Positions 22,507 to 24,335 of a DNA stretch of 24,335 bases are shown one piece after another. How positions within the stretch are numbered: position 1 is the first letter of the stretch; each line of letters starts with the position of its first letter. Both the position numbers and the translations under genes were made by a program. The stretch is from Bacteroidales bacterium UBA1189. Lineage in GTDB: Bacteria; Bacteroidota; Bacteroidia; Bacteroidales; Bacteroidaceae. A model generated the notes under the pieces. It did no database searches, was not told the origin of the DNA, and saw only the letters and a program-made list of their open reading frames with translations. The stretch spans positions 212 through 24,546 of the forward strand of contig DBYJ01000048.1 of assembly GCA_002309805.1 (NCBI GenBank), in the 5' to 3' direction.

Positions 22507-24165
22507 ATGAGGAAAACTTTACTTTTCACCTTACTACTAACGTTTACAATTGCAAGCCATGCCCAATTGAATGGAGATGGTTTCTATAGGGTACAAAATG
22601 TTACCACAGGTAGGTATGTACGAATTGCAGACAATCGGGGAAGCCTTAACATTCAGGCAGCTACTGCCGATTTAGGTGCAATTCGTACTGTGAGAGATTT
22701 TAATAATGTAGTTTCAGATCCTGGTACCATCATTTACATAAAAAAGGTCGGAGCCGGTAGCGATAATACCCCCCGCTATGATTTAAAGTCCCAAGGAACA
22801 GGTGTCTATGAAATCATCGGGCACTATGGCCAAATCAAAGAGACCCGCAAGGGAGGCACTTATCATGCTTTTGCGTCAGCATACGGTCAGACCGCATATG
22901 TAGCTGATGAGTATTATCTTGTAAATGGCGAATTCGAAGAATATGGGGTTATTGATCCCAAAGAAACCAAAACACGTGAATGGTGGATTCATCCTATGAA
23001 CCAGGAGGATGGCAAATACTTCGGCATTACGCCTGAATACGGAAGCGGAGCGTCCTATTACTCAACCATCTATGCATCCTTCCCCTTCTCCTTCTATTCC
23101 GAAGGGATGAAGGCCTACTATGTATGCGCCATAGACAGTCAATACGGTATTGCCGTTTGGAAAGAAGTAACAGGTGATATTCCCGCTTCTATGCCCGTTA
23201 TCATTGCAAGTTCAACGAACAGCCCTGCCACGAACCGTCTGGACATCCATACCAGCAACGCCAAAGCAGCATCAGACAACCTTCTAAGAGGCGTTTACTT
23301 TGACTTGGAAAAAGGCCCCCACGCAAATCGTACCAGCTATGACGCAAAGACTATGCGCGTATTAGGCCAGCTTGCAGATGGTAGCATAGGATTCAAGAAG
23401 TCCGAGATTAACTATATTCCGGCCAACAAGGCATATCTGCCTGTTCCTGCAAGCGCTCCTGACGAACTGAAAATCATGACAAGCAGCGAATACGAGGCTT
23501 TTCTCGCTGCTATAGAAGAAAACAGACGCGATACTGTTACCGTCCGGGTAAACAACGCAACAAAGACCTATGGTGAAAACAATCCTCAGTTCTCTTATAC
23601 GTTGGAGAATGCTCCTGAGGGCGTCACCATTGAGACTTTAGCCGCTCAGCCCACACTAACGACTGAAGCAGGGAAGTTCAGCAATGTCGGCAAATATACC
23701 ATCTCAGCCTCTGGTGCCGTCATGGACAAATGCGTTTTCATCTACGTAGACGGCACGCTGACTATCACCCAAGCCTCTCAAACCATCAAGTGCGAGGAAG
23801 CTCCCATCGAAGTGAAAGTATCTGAGGAAGTATCATTCGCGGCCTATGCAACGAGCGACCTCCCCATCAAGGCTACAGTTGATAACGAACTAATCGCAAG
23901 TGTCAGCATTAAAGACTTTAGCACATTAACTGTCACAGGTCTTATGCCTGGTTCGACTTCCATCAAGCTGTCACAGGAAGGGAATGACAACTACAAGGCT
24001 GCCAAGACCATCACGCTAAAAGTCAATGTCACATCTGACGATGGAATCCAGAATATCGTCATCGCTAATGATGTCGAAGTCTATGACTTGCTAGGACGCA
24101 GGGTTAAAGACACCTCGAAGCTGAAAGGCATCTATATTGTCAACGGACGCAAGACGATCTTCTAA
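22507..24165 (+). CDS. Secreted protein with MBG-like and Ig-like repeats and a type IX sorting tail
   Basis: The 552-residue product has a signal peptide (MRKTLLFTLLLTFTIASHAQ). The N-terminal part opens with GDGFYRVQNVTTGRYVRIAD, the style of ricin-like beta-trefoil or similar carbohydrate-binding domains in Bacteroidales secreted proteins, but I cannot confirm it. Residues about 345-420 form an MBG-type repeat (VNNATKTYGENNPQFSYTLE, then VGKYTISASGA and YVDGTLTIT). Residues about 425-510 form a Big-like Ig domain (PGSTSIKLSQEGNDNYKAAK). The last 30 residues (YDLLGRRVKD, then KGIYIVNGRK) match the tail of the giant protein, so both are probable type IX cargo. The start is 11 nt after the preceding terminator and I see no promoter box between them, so expression may depend on readthrough or on a promoter hidden in the upstream 3' region. 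ATG 22497 is out of frame. Confidence 0.8.
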   Translation: MRKTLLFTLLLTFTIASHAQLNGDGFYRVQNVTTGRYVRIADNRGSLNIQAATADLGAIRTVRDFNNVVSDPGTIIYIKKVGAGSDNTPRYDLKSQGTGVYEIIGHYGQIKETRKGGTYHAFASAYGQTAYVADEYYLVNGEFEEYGVIDPKETKTREWWIHPMNQEDGKYFGITPEYGSGASYYSTIYASFPFSFYSEGMKAYYVCAIDSQYGIAVWKEVTGDIPASMPVIIASSTNSPATNRLDIHTSNAKAASDNLLRGVYFDLEKGPHANRTSYDAKTMRVLGQLADGSIGFKKSEINYIPANKAYLPVPASAPDELKIMTSSEYEAFLAAIEENRRDTVTVRVNNATKTYGENNPQFSYTLENAPEGVTIETLAAQPTLTTEAGKFSNVGKYTISASGAVMDKCVFIYVDGTLTITQASQTIKCEEAPIEVKVSEEVSFAAYATSDLPIKATVDNELIASVSIKDFSTLTVTGLMPGSTSIKLSQEGNDNYKAAKTITLKVNVTSDDGIQNIVIANDVEVYDLLGRRVKDTSKLKGIYIVNGRKTIF

Positions 24166-24194
24166 TCCGACTGGGAAAGATAGAATAATTCGTA

Positions 24195-24222
24195 GGGACG
24201 CCAAAAGCGTCCCCACTTTTTT
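24195..24222 (+). terminator. Intrinsic terminator of the second secreted protein gene
   Basis: GGGACGC (24195-24201) pairs perfectly with GCGTCCC (24207-24213) around a CAAAA loop; a run of six T covers 24217-24222. It starts 30 nt after the stop codon. Confidence 0.85.
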
Positions 24223-24265
24223 ATACCTCTATAACGTTGTGTCGATAACGTTTGATTCTATGCTG

Positions 24266-24335
24266 ACAGAGTTTAACTCTGAGCGCACAGAGTTTAACTC
24301 TACGGAAATAGAGTTAAACTCTAAGTTTGCAGCGG
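24266..24335 (+). repeat. Tandem array of 21-bp units carrying AGAGTTTAACTCT dyads (array 3), cut by the window end
   Basis: Three clear 21-bp units start at 24266, 24287 and 24308; a degenerate unit precedes them (24245-24265) and a partial one (GCAGCGG) runs to the window end. Each clear unit holds a 13-nt dyad, AGAGTTTAACTCT or AGAGTTAAACTCT, plus a variable 6-nt tail and a 2-nt lead. The array follows the terminator of the last gene. One + strand frame stays open (TEFNSER-like heptads) but no start or signal supports a gene. Its extent and the gene it precedes lie outside the window. Confidence 0.85.

Overview
The window looks like a chromosome segment of a Bacteroidales species, most probably Prevotellaceae. 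The evidence is a set of Bacteroidetes-type -7 promoter boxes (TAnnTTTG), two secreted proteins with C-terminal tails of the type IX secretion kind (GVYIVNGRK and GIYIVNGRK), and a parvulin / SurA / OstA-like / small membrane protein / MutL gene run that fits this phylum. The genus is inferred from sequence style, without a database search. All ten recognised genes lie on the + strand.

Layout. (1) 1-264 is the 3' end of a proton-coupled peptide transporter (POT family), closed by an intrinsic terminator at 315-349. (2) 350-639 is intergenic: a 21-bp tandem array (353-478), a weak hairpin plus T-run, and a promoter. (3) 640-10230 encodes a giant secreted protein of 3196 residues with FN3-like, Ig-like and three LamG-like modules and a sorting tail, closed by a strong terminator. 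(4) 10293-10724 is intergenic: a second, unrelated 21-bp array (10419-10502) built of TTCCA-N5-TGGAA dyads, then a promoter very like the one before the giant gene. (5) 10725-18466 is a tight six-gene run with gaps of at most 19 nt and three overlaps: a PpiC-type isomerase, a SurA-like lipoprotein without a recognisable isomerase domain, a two-PpiC SurA homologue, an OstA-like protein, a small membrane protein, and MutL. (6) 18467-18706 is an AT-rich gap with a TAATTTTG promoter and a long leader. (7) 18707-22409 holds a coiled-coil lipoprotein and an OmpA-family protein, ended by a strong terminator. (8) 22507-24165 is a second secreted protein with an MBG-like repeat and a sorting tail, followed by a terminator and a third 21-bp array that runs off the window.

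Function as a whole. The window is devoted to the cell envelope. The six-gene run should supply periplasmic folding of outer-membrane proteins and a component related to lipopolysaccharide transport. The lipoprotein/OmpA pair would link outer membrane and peptidoglycan. The two tailed proteins are probable type IX cargo. MutL is the exception, a DNA-repair gene at the end of an envelope operon.

The most unusual structures are: three intergenic 21-bp arrays with different unit sequences but the same period, each placed just after a terminator; a perfect 18-bp inverted repeat that contains the start codon of the SurA-like lipoprotein; and LamG modules that appear to be inserted inside other beta-sandwich domains of the giant protein. 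I saw no tRNA, rRNA, CRISPR array, insertion sequence or phage gene.
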